Below, piece after piece: positions 1 to 5,864 of a DNA stretch of 12,325 bases. The stretch is from Muribaculaceae bacterium (GTDB taxonomy: Bacteria > Bacteroidota > Bacteroidia > Bacteroidales > Muribaculaceae): assembly GCA_016302215.1 (NCBI GenBank), contig JAEDNZ010000046.1:1-12325 (forward strand). Reading direction: 5' to 3'. Both the position numbers and the translations under genes were made by a program. The notes under the pieces are model-generated. The model saw only the letters and a list, made by a program, of their open reading frames with translations, did no database searches and was not told the DNA's origin. How positions within the stretch are numbered: position 1 is the first letter of the stretch; each line of letters opens with the position of its first letter.

Positions 1-202
1 TGATGGCATTGGCGCTCTCGCCGTAGAAGTATTTCAGCGGAAAGTTTTGCTTCATTTGTTTGAACAGCAGCTATATCTCCCGGCGCTTGCGGTAGATGGC
101 TATGATTTCGTCCGGGTCGAAGTCCATATCGTTGGTCAGCAGCGATATGAGCATGCGCTTCTTCTGGTCACAATATTTTAAATATTCAAAATTTATTTGG
201 TT
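1..202 (-). pseudogene. C-terminal remnant of an IS4-superfamily DDE transposase
   Basis: Read on the minus strand from about 202 to 1, this frame gives a recognisable end of a Bacteroidetes DDE transposase (DDE_Tnp_1 type). It contains LLTNDMDFDPDEIIAIYRKR, then REI, a stop, and LLFKQMKQNFPLKYFYGES. This fits the IS4 signature Y-x2-R-x3-E-x6-K, in which E is the third catalytic acid. Here that position is UAG (cta on the + strand, 71-73), one base from GAG. The residue two before it and one more back, normally W, is R (CGG for TGG). An in-frame UAA at 203-205 closes the frame upstream and the N-terminal two thirds are absent, so this is a truncated, dead fragment. It continues past the left edge. 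The family assignment rests on remembered motifs, so the exact IS name is open. Confidence 0.8.
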
Positions 203-205
203 TTA

Positions 206-347
206 TTGCATTTTATTTAGAGTTATTGATGACAAGGGAAAATATGTCCACCGACTGTCCCGACTGCACACTTAATGCTTGACGGATTATAACCATTTTA
301 GTTTTAGCTGTTTAGGGAAATGTAAATTGATTTGTATATTGCGATTG
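206..347. other. AT-rich spacer without a recognised gene
   Basis: This stretch separates the transposase remnant from the first intact gene. No open frame of useful length or recognisable protein is present on either strand. The only local pattern I see is the heptamer CCGACTG repeated at 251-257 and 260-266. It could be a worn element end, but no matching inverted repeat was found. Confidence 0.5.
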
Positions 348-379
348 TTTGCACCAAATGGCGTCTTGTGGTAACTTTG
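348..379 (+). promoter_or_regulatory. Bacteroidetes-type promoter for the lipoprotein gene
   Basis: TTTG at 348-351 and TAACTTTG at 372-379 match the -33 (TTTG) and -7 (TAnnTTTG) elements of the Bacteroidetes primary sigma factor, with 20 bases between them. Transcription would start near 385, leaving a leader of about 30 A-rich bases before the ATG at 417 and no Shine-Dalgarno sequence, as is usual in this phylum. Confidence 0.75.
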
Positions 380-416
380 CGGCAGGAAAAATCAACATAA
401 ACTAATTTTTAAGCAA

Positions 417-1016
417 ATGAAAAACTTACTCAAGTATGCCATTATGGCTTTTGCCGCCGTGGCTCTCACCACGTCTTGCGGCAATGATGATCCCGATCCC
501 GATGAACCCGATGTGCCCGGCAAGGATGCCGGTACGTTTACATGGGCTTTGGGTGTGAGCCAATCGTTTATGGATTGCGCTGACATCACCGTGTCAATCA
601 CCGACCCCAATGGAAATACTAAAGACGAAGTACTCACCGCAAGCAACTGCAATGCCACCACTCACGCTAAATACGCTGAGGTGCTCAAAATGCCATCGGT
701 AGGTGGTGCCGCTGTCGCTCCAATCACCCTCGCTTTTGATAAGACGATGACCATTGATACTTATCCGGCCACCATCACCGTGAAGGTGTCGGCCAAGCCT
801 AAAGAGGGTTACGATGCTTCGGCTAAATACACTCTCTCGGCTATCCCTTATGCTACGACAAAAGTCGGCACTAAGGTATGGGCAGAGACTCCTAAGGGTG
901 GCACAAGCATTACAGGTATGGATGGCGCTCGATTGGGCGAATGGCTTGACCGCCACTCTGCATCACTGAGCGCTACTTTCACCATCAATGCTGATGGCTC
1001 TGTTTCTTTCGAATAA
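417..1016 (+). CDS. Predicted surface-exposed lipoprotein of unknown function
   Basis: The 199-residue product starts with a type II signal peptide: MKNLLKY, a hydrophobic stretch at about 8-17, then LTTSC with Cys21 as the likely lipidated residue. The tail after Cys21 (GNDDPDPDEPD) is rich in Asp, Glu and Pro. In Bacteroidetes such acidic residues next to the cysteine act as a lipoprotein export signal to the cell surface, so an outer-membrane, outward-facing location is likely. The mature part from about 38 to 199 is rich in Thr, Ala and Val, with alternating patterns typical of beta-sandwich domains. Its two cysteines, Cys54 and Cys78, could form a disulfide. I recognise no family. The start fits both the promoter and the signal peptide. 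The gene is monocistronic, with a strong terminator downstream. Confidence 0.85.
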   Translation: MKNLLKYAIMAFAAVALTTSCGNDDPDPDEPDVPGKDAGTFTWALGVSQSFMDCADITVSITDPNGNTKDEVLTASNCNATTHAKYAEVLKMPSVGGAAVAPITLAFDKTMTIDTYPATITVKVSAKPKEGYDASAKYTLSAIPYATTKVGTKVWAETPKGGTSITGMDGARLGEWLDRHSASLSATFTINADGSVSFE

Positions 1017-1089
1017 AGATTAGTTTTCTCACAAAATAATTACATTACAATCTTTATCTGTCTGATATAATCGATACTGATTAACATCT

Positions 1090-1131
1090 GCCACCCGGCT
1101 TTGCGAGTATGCGAGCCGGGTGGCTGTTTTT
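1090..1131 (+). terminator. Rho-independent terminator after the lipoprotein gene
   Basis: A perfect 11-base-pair stem, GCCACCCGGCT at 1090-1100 with AGCCGGGTGGC at 1114-1124, encloses a 13-base loop. It is followed by TGTTTTT at 1125-1131. The stem is very GC-rich in an otherwise AT-rich spacer and lies about 75 bases after the lipoprotein stop codon. Confidence 0.85.
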
Positions 1132-1141
1132 CGCGCCGGAG

Positions 1142-1193
1142 GCGGCTCTTGGCCTCTTTTCGGCCAGCGTTAACGCCGCTTTGAGCCTTTTTT
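1142..1193 (+). other. Second GC-rich structured stretch, possible backup terminator or small RNA
   Basis: An outer GCGGC/GCCGC pairing (1142-1146 with 1175-1179), or alternatively GGCTC/GAGCC (1144-1148 with 1183-1187), surrounds an inner TGGCC/GGCCA hairpin (1150-1154 with 1162-1166). GCGTTAACGC at 1167-1176 is itself a palindrome. A run of six T follows at 1188-1193. This could be a second terminator in series with 1090-1131 or the end of a small transcript. I found no promoter that would make it a separate RNA. Confidence 0.35.
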
Positions 1194-1224
1194 ATGCTTT
1201 CGTTGAAATTTCTTTGCATTTTTA

Positions 1225-1257
1225 TTTGCATTATTAATCGGTTATTTGCTATCTTCG
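1225..1257 (+). promoter_or_regulatory. Bacteroidetes-type promoter for the pRiA4b ORF-3-like gene
   Basis: TTTG at 1225-1228 and TATCTTCG at 1250-1257 match -33 and -7 elements, with one mismatch in the latter (TTCG for TTTG), separated by 21 bases. Transcription would start near 1263, giving a leader of about 44 A-rich bases to the ATG at 1307. Confidence 0.65.
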
Positions 1258-1306
1258 CGGTGTAATTCTACAAAACAAAAAAACAACACTAAAACATAGA
1301 TAACGT

Positions 1307-1864
1307 ATGGTCTTTAATTTTCGCATTGTATCAGACGAAGTCGATAATTTCAGGCGTGAAATACAGATTGATGCGCGTGCCACATTCTTAGTCTTCAAAA
1401 ACGCTATCTGCGAAGCTACTAAGATGGACAAAAACGATATGTCTTCTTTCTTCATCTGCGATGATGATTGGGAAAAGGAAAAAGAAATCACCTCTGAGGA
1501 TATGGGCTCAGACTCGGATACTGACATATACCTGATGGAAGACACTACCCTCGAGGAGCTCATCGATGATGAGGGTCAGAAACTGCTGTTTGTCTTTGAC
1601 TACTTCACAGATCGTGCTCTCTTTATTGAGCTCAAGCAAATCATCACCGGCCGCACCTTGCAAGACCCACTGTGCACCCTCGCCATCGGTAATGCCCCCG
1701 CTCAGCATATCGATATGCAGGAGTTCGATGCCAAGATGGATGCCAAGGTGGCCAACACGGCTACTCTCAACGACTTCGATGATGATACCGAATTCTACGG
1801 CAGCGAAGGCTACGACCCCGAGGAGCTCGCCGATGATTACGAGGAAATCACCGATATCCCCTAA
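1307..1864 (+). CDS. Acidic plasmid pRiA4b ORF-3-like protein
   Basis: The 185-residue product resembles the plasmid pRiA4b ORF-3 family (PRiA4_ORF3, also annotated as IS1096 passenger TnpR-like), whose biochemical role is not established. Residues 1-35 form a first beta/alpha unit beginning VFNFRIV and including ATFLVFKNAICEA. An FFICDDDWEKEKEI segment follows at about 48-61, and LLFVFDYFTDRALFIEL at about 93-109 occupies the place of the family's conserved L-x-Y-D-F-x-D-x-W-x-x-x-I core. The C-terminal 50 residues are strikingly acidic (NDFDDDTEFYG, DPEELADDYEE) and probably disordered. There is no signal peptide or membrane segment, so it should be cytoplasmic. The gene has its own promoter and terminator and no partner. 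Despite the family's plasmid name, no mobile-element gene adjoins it here. The family call is fairly likely; a specific function cannot be given. Confidence 0.7.
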   Translation: MVFNFRIVSDEVDNFRREIQIDARATFLVFKNAICEATKMDKNDMSSFFICDDDWEKEKEITSEDMGSDSDTDIYLMEDTTLEELIDDEGQKLLFVFDYFTDRALFIELKQIITGRTLQDPLCTLAIGNAPAQHIDMQEFDAKMDAKVANTATLNDFDDDTEFYGSEGYDPEELADDYEEITDIP

Positions 1865-1894
1865 ATCGATATATCTCATACCGACACATAATAG

Positions 1895-1964
1895 TAAGGC
1901 TGACGATGCTCATAAGGGCTTCGTCGGCCTTATTAGTCTTATTGCGCCCTTATTAGGCTTTTTT
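1895..1964 (+). terminator. Terminator region with two overlapping stems
   Basis: Stem 1 pairs 1895-1906 with 1921-1932, 12 pairs including one U-G. Stem 2 pairs ATAAGGGC at 1912-1919 with GCCCTTAT at 1946-1953, 8 perfect pairs, followed by a run of six T at 1959-1964. The left arm of stem 2 lies in the loop of stem 1, so the two would either compete or form an H-type pseudoknot. The nonamer CCTTATTAG occurs twice (1928-1936 and 1948-1956). The position between the pRiA4b-like gene and the next promoter fits transcription termination. Confidence 0.65.
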
Positions 1965-1966
1965 GG

Positions 1967-1998
1967 CTTGAATAATTGCGCTTTTTTTCGTACCTTTG
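1967..1998 (+). promoter_or_regulatory. Promoter of the pyruvate:ferredoxin oxidoreductase gene
   Basis: TACCTTTG at 1991-1998 is a full match to the -7 element TAnnTTTG. CTTG at 1967-1970, 20 bases upstream, is a three-of-four match to the -33 TTTG. The start point would be near 2004, giving an unusually long leader of about 105 bases to the ATG at 2111. Confidence 0.7.
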
Positions 1999-2003
1999 CC
2001 CCG

Positions 2004-2110
2004 TAATTTCACCGCCGCTATGATAGTTTTTTTGTCGTAGGCCGTGGCCTGAAATGTTTTATTGCTAACAAAGACAATACAAGTATTATAATTCTCCATT
2101 ACATTAAGTT
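2004..2110 (+). promoter_or_regulatory. Long leader of the oxidoreductase gene with two near-palindromes
   Basis: The predicted leader is two to three times longer than the others in this window. It contains AGGCCGTGGCCT at 2039-2050 and AATACAAGTATT at 2076-2087, each with 5-base arms around a 2-base centre. They could be operator sites or weak hairpins. No known riboswitch pattern is recognised. The last bases before the ATG are A/T-rich with no Shine-Dalgarno sequence. Confidence 0.3.
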
Positions 2111-5100
2111 ATGAGTAAAGAAAAAAAATTCTTGACCTGTGATGGTAACCAAGCTGCCGCTCACGTGAGCTATATGTTCTCTGAGGTGGCTGCTATCTAT
2201 CCCATCACACCGTCATCTACTATGGCTGAATATGTAGATGAGTGGGCTGCTGCCGGTCGCAAAAACATCTTCGGTGAAACTGTCCTTGTGCAGGAAATGC
2301 AGTCGGAAGGCGGTGCTGCCGGTGCCGTGCATGGCTCGCTTCAAGCCGGTGCGCTTACCACCACCTACACCGCTTCGCAAGGCTTGTTGCTGATGATTCC
2401 TAATATGTACAAAATCGCCGGTGAGCTGCTGCCCACCGTATTCCACGTCTCGGCGCGTACTATCGCCTCTCATGCGCTCTCCATCTTTGGTGACCATCAA
2501 GATGTGATGTCAGTGCGTCAGACCGGTTTCGCCATGCTCGCCGAAGGCTCCGTGCAGGAGGTTATGGATCTCGCCGGTGTGGCTCACCTCTCTACCATCA
2601 AGTCGAGCGTGCCTTTTGTCAACTTCTTTGACGGCTTCCGCACCTCTCACGAGATACAAAAAATCGAGATGCTCGAGCAGGACGACCTCGCTCCGCTCCT
2701 TGATCGCGAAGCCCTGGCTCGCTTCCGCAGCCGCGCTCTCACCCCCGAGGCTCCCGTAGCTCGCGGTATGGCTGAGAATGGCGACGTATTCTTCCAGCAT
2801 CGCGAGGCTTGCAATGCCCACTATGAGGCTGTGCCCGATATCGTGGAGGATTATATGGCCAAGATTTCGGCTATCACCGGCCGCGAGTATCACCTCTTCA
2901 ACTACTATGGTGCTGCTGATGCTGACCGCGTAATCATCGCTATGGGTTCGGTAACCCAGGCCGCTCAAGAGGCTATCGACTATCTCGTGGCCCGCGGCGA
3001 GAAAGTGGGATTGGTAGCAGTGCATCTCTATCGCCCCTTCTCTGTCAAGCATTTCCTCAAGGCTATCCCCGCCACTGTCAAGCGTATCGCCGTGCTTGAC
3101 CGCACCAAAGAGCCGGGCGCTAATGCCGAGCCCCTCTACCTCGATGTCAAAGAGGCATTCTATGGCAAGGCCGATGCCCCGCTGATCGTGGGTGGCCGCT
3201 ATGGTCTCGCTTCTAAGGACACCACCCCGGCTATGGTTATCAGCGTGTATGAGAACCTCGCTCTGCCCCAGCCCAAGGACCACTTCACCGTGGGTATCAT
3301 CGACGATGTCACTTTCACCTCTCTCCCCGCTAAGGAGGAGATGGCTTTAGGTGGCGAGACGATATTCGAAGCTAAGTTCTATGGTCTCGGCGCTGACGGC
3401 ACTGTTGGTGCTAACAAAAACTCCGTCAAAATCATCGGCGACAATACCAACAAGTATTGCCAGGCTTACTTTGCCTACGACTCCAAGAAGTCGGGCGGCT
3501 TCACGTGCTCTCACCTGCGTTTCGGCGATGAGCCTATACGCTCTACTTATCTGGTCAATACGCCCAACTTCGTTGCTTGCCATGTTCAGGCTTACCTGCA
3601 CATGTACGATGTAACGCGCGGTCTGCGTGATGGCGGCACATTCCTTCTCAACACCATTTGGGAGGGCGAGGAGCTCGCCAAGAACCTGCCCGCTAAGGTT
3701 AAGCGCTACTTTGCCGAGCACAACATCTCAGTATATTACATCAACGCTACCAAGATAGCCCAGGAAATAGGTCTCGGCAACCGCACCAACACTATCCTCC
3801 AGAGCGCTTTCTTCCGCATCACCGGTGTAATCCCCGTAGAGCTCGCCGTAGAGCAGATGAAGAAATTCATTGTCAAGAGCTATGGCAAGAAGGGCCAGGA
3901 TGTGGTGGATAAGAACTATGCAGCCGTTGACCGCGGTGGAGAGTTCAAGCAGCTCACCGTTGACCCCGCATGGGCTACGCTTGCTGATGATGCTGCTGTG
4001 GCCAACAATGACCCCGCTTTCATCAACGACATCGTGCGCCCCATCAACGCTCAAGATGGCGACCTCCTCAAGGTGTCACACTTTGAGGCTATCCCCGACG
4101 GCACCTGGCAGCAAGGCACCGCTAAATATGAGAAGCGCGGCGTTGCAGCTTTCGTGCCCGAATGGGATGCTGCCAACTGTATTCAGTGCAACAAGTGTGC
4201 CTACGTTTGCCCCCACGCTGCTATCCGTCCGTTCGTGCTTGATGCTGATGAGATGGCAGCCGCTCCGTTTGCCGCCGAGCAGGCCCTCCCGGCTATCGGT
4301 AAGACCTTTGCCGGTATGCACTTCGTTCAGGCCGTAGATGTGCTCGACTGTCTCGGCTGTGGCAACTGCGTCGATGTATGCCCCGGCAAGAAAGGCGTGA
4401 AGGCTCTCGCCATGAAGCCCCTCGAGACGCAGCTTGACGTCCAGAAGCAATGGGATTTCTGCACTGACCACGTCGCTTCAAAGCAAGCTCTCGTTGACGT
4501 GCAGCAGAATGTCAAGAACAGCCAGTTTGCTACTCCTTACTTTGAATTCTCCGGCGCTTGCTCGGGCTGCGGCGAGACTCCTTATGTCAAGCTCATCAGC
4601 CAGCTCTTCGGCGACCACGAGATGGTGGCTAACGCTACCGGTTGCTCTTCAATATACTCCGGTTCGGTGCCCTCGACACCTTACACCACTGATGCTGCCG
4701 GCCATGGTCCCGCATGGGCTAACTCGCTCTTTGAGGACTTTGCCGAATTTGGCCTCGGCATGAAGATAGCTACCGAGAAGATCCAAAATCGTGTGGCTGA
4801 CCTCATGCAGAAAGCGCTCACCTGCGACTGCTGCAGCGATGAGATCAAAGCCCTCGCTCAGCAATGGCTTGACAATCGTCACAGCGCCGGCGTCACCCGT
4901 GAGGTGGCTGACAAGCTCGTGCCTCTGTGCGAGGCTTGTGGCTGCGACCTCTGCAAGGCCATACTTGAGCTGAAAGGCTATCTCGTAGCTCGTTCGCAAT
5001 GGATTATCGCCGGCGATGGTGCCGCTTATGATATCGGCTTCGGCGGTCTTGACCACGTGCTCGCTTCGGGTAAGAACGTCAATGTGATCGTTGTAGATAC

Positions 5101-5668
5101 CGAGGTTTACTCTAACACCGGTGGCCAGGCTTCTAAGGCTACGCCCGTCGGCGCTATCGCCAAGTTTGCAGCTGCCGGCAAGCGCGTGCGCAAGAAAGAC
5201 CTCGGCCTCATCGCCTCGACCTACGGATATGTATATTGCGCCCAGATAGCTATGGGTGCCGACAACGCTCAGACCCTCAAGGCTATCCGCGAGGCTGAGG
5301 CTTATGACGGCCCATCTATCATCATCGCCTATGCTCCCTGTATCAACCACGGCTTGAAGGCCGGTATGGGCAAGTCGCAGCAAGAGGAGGCGCGCGCCGT
5401 AGAATGTGGCTACTGGCATCTGTGGCGTTACAACCCCGCCCTCGAGGCAGAAGGCAAGAATCCCTTCACCCTCGACAGCAAAGAACCTGACTGGGATAAG
5501 TTTGAGGACTTCCTCAAAGGCGAGGTGCGCTACGCTTCAGTGCTCAAGCAATATCCCGCCGAGGCTGCCGAGCTCTTTGCTGCCGCCAAGGCTAACGCCC
5601 AGTGGCGTTACAACAACTATCGCCGTCTCGCTCGTCAGCAGTGGGGCGTAGATCCTGACCAGGAATAA
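2111..5668 (+). CDS. nifJ: Pyruvate:ferredoxin (flavodoxin) oxidoreductase, single-chain
   Basis: This cytoplasmic enzyme converts pyruvate and CoA to acetyl-CoA and CO2, reducing ferredoxin, and is central to anaerobic metabolism. At 1185 residues it has the usual length of the one-chain homodimeric form. Domain order is complete: the pyruvate-binding N-terminal TPP-fold domain, with YPITPSS at 30-36 and Arg116 in SARTIASHALS; the central and gamma-type domains; a ferredoxin domain with two 4Fe-4S motifs (Cys690, 693, 696, 700 and Cys747, 750, 753, 757); and the C-terminal TPP domain. The latter has Cys817, Cys820, Cys845 and Cys1077 for the proximal cluster, the GDG motif at 968-970 and DTEVYSNTGGQ from 996. 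Two oddities stand out. The linker before the GDG motif carries seven cysteines (905, 907, 908, 940, 943, 945, 948), and residue 971 is Ala where many homologues have Trp. The gene stands alone, between a promoter and a terminator. Confidence 0.97.
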   Translation: MSKEKKFLTCDGNQAAAHVSYMFSEVAAIYPITPSSTMAEYVDEWAAAGRKNIFGETVLVQEMQSEGGAAGAVHGSLQAGALTTTYTASQGLLLMIPNMYKIAGELLPTVFHVSARTIASHALSIFGDHQDVMSVRQTGFAMLAEGSVQEVMDLAGVAHLSTIKSSVPFVNFFDGFRTSHEIQKIEMLEQDDLAPLLDREALARFRSRALTPEAPVARGMAENGDVFFQHREACNAHYEAVPDIVEDYMAKISAITGREYHLFNYYGAADADRVIIAMGSVTQAAQEAIDYLVARGEKVGLVAVHLYRPFSVKHFLKAIPATVKRIAVLDRTKEPGANAEPLYLDVKEAFYGKADAPLIVGGRYGLASKDTTPAMVISVYENLALPQPKDHFTVGIIDDVTFTSLPAKEEMALGGETIFEAKFYGLGADGTVGANKNSVKIIGDNTNKYCQAYFAYDSKKSGGFTCSHLRFGDEPIRSTYLVNTPNFVACHVQAYLHMYDVTRGLRDGGTFLLNTIWEGEELAKNLPAKVKRYFAEHNISVYYINATKIAQEIGLGNRTNTILQSAFFRITGVIPVELAVEQMKKFIVKSYGKKGQDVVDKNYAAVDRGGEFKQLTVDPAWATLADDAAVANNDPAFINDIVRPINAQDGDLLKVSHFEAIPDGTWQQGTAKYEKRGVAAFVPEWDAANCIQCNKCAYVCPHAAIRPFVLDADEMAAAPFAAEQALPAIGKTFAGMHFVQAVDVLDCLGCGNCVDVCPGKKGVKALAMKPLETQLDVQKQWDFCTDHVASKQALVDVQQNVKNSQFATPYFEFSGACSGCGETPYVKLISQLFGDHEMVANATGCSSIYSGSVPSTPYTTDAAGHGPAWANSLFEDFAEFGLGMKIATEKIQNRVADLMQKALTCDCCSDEIKALAQQWLDNRHSAGVTREVADKLVPLCEACGCDLCKAILELKGYLVARSQWIIAGDGAAYDIGFGGLDHVLASGKNVNVIVVDTEVYSNTGGQASKATPVGAIAKFAAAGKRVRKKDLGLIASTYGYVYCAQIAMGADNAQTLKAIREAEAYDGPSIIIAYAPCINHGLKAGMGKSQQEEARAVECGYWHLWRYNPALEAEGKNPFTLDSKEPDWDKFEDFLKGEVRYASVLKQYPAEAAELFAAAKANAQWRYNNYRRLARQQWGVDPDQE

Positions 5669-5698
5669 ACCGTCTTTCAGGATATAACTTCATCGCTC

Positions 5699-5733
5699 GA
5701 GGGCGCTGTGCTTTGGCATGGCGCCCTCTTGGT
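5699..5733 (+). terminator. Rho-independent terminator after the oxidoreductase
   Basis: GAGGGCGC at 5699-5706 pairs perfectly with GCGCCCTC at 5721-5728. The stem extends inward by two wobble and two Watson-Crick pairs, leaving the 6-base loop CTTTGG at 5711-5716. The following TTGGTTT is only a modest T-tract. It begins 30 bases after the stop codon. Confidence 0.75.
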
Positions 5734-5737
5734 TTGT

Positions 5738-5760
5738 GGGCTAATCGGCCTAATTGGCCC
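5738..5760. repeat. Inverted repeat just downstream of the terminator
   Basis: GGGCTAAT at 5738-5745 pairs with ATTGGCCC at 5753-5760 (8 pairs, one U-G) around a 7-base loop. No T-tract follows. It may be part of a tandem terminator structure, or act on the opposite strand. Confidence 0.4.
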
Positions 5761-5768
5761 GGCAGAGC

Positions 5769-5788
5769 TATAATTTAGAATAATTATA
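5769..5788. promoter_or_regulatory. Candidate operator upstream of feoAB
   Basis: TATAATT at 5769-5775 and AATTATA at 5782-5788 form a 7-6-7 inverted repeat. It can also be read as hexamers TATAAT, TAGAAT and AATTAT, close to the NATWAT units of classical Fur boxes. It lies roughly 50-65 bases before the predicted transcription start, directly upstream of an iron importer gene, which makes an iron regulator site attractive. In such AT-rich DNA it may also be chance or an upstream promoter element. Confidence 0.3.
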
Positions 5789-5799
5789 AATAAAGCTGC

Positions 5800-5828
5800 T
5801 TGCCGATTACGTATTTTTTGTAACTTTG
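5800..5828 (+). promoter_or_regulatory. Promoter of feoAB
   Basis: TAACTTTG at 5821-5828 matches the -7 element exactly. The best -33 candidate is TTG at 5800-5802, with an 18-base gap, shorter than the 20-21 of the other promoters here. A weak -33 would fit a promoter that needs an activator or is tightly regulated. Transcription would start near 5835. Confidence 0.6.
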
Positions 5829-5840
5829 CGTTTGTTTTTG

Positions 5841-5860
5841 TAATACATAGCTAATACATA
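5841..5860 (+). repeat. Tandem 9-base repeat in the feoAB leader
   Basis: TAATACATA occurs at 5841-5849 and again at 5852-5860. The period is 11 bases, about one DNA helical turn. The second copy ends 4 bases before the ATG at 5865, where a ribosome-binding site would be. It could be a regulator site, a translation enhancer, or a small duplication. Confidence 0.6.
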
Positions 5861-5864
5861 TACT

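Noticed and set aside
251..266. Repeated CCGACTG near the transposase remnant as an insertion-sequence end
   Set aside because: The copies are direct, only 7 bases long, and have no inverted partner, so an IS terminus cannot be supported.
1013..1057. AT-rich inverted repeat ATAAAGAT/ATCTTTAT around the lipoprotein stop codon
   Set aside because: It has only A/T-rich arms with a 29-base loop, so it would be weak, and the real terminator is at 1090-1131.
1508..2006. Overlapping frames at 1508-1879 (minus) and 1566-2006 (plus)
   Set aside because: The sense gene at 1307-1864 has a promoter and family similarity. The other two are low-complexity shadows, and the plus frame runs through the terminator.
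2213..5419. Long open frames on the minus strand inside the oxidoreductase gene (for example 2510-3283 and 4649-5419)
   Set aside because: They lie opposite a highly conserved gene, have no recognisable protein features and follow from the codon bias of the sense strand.
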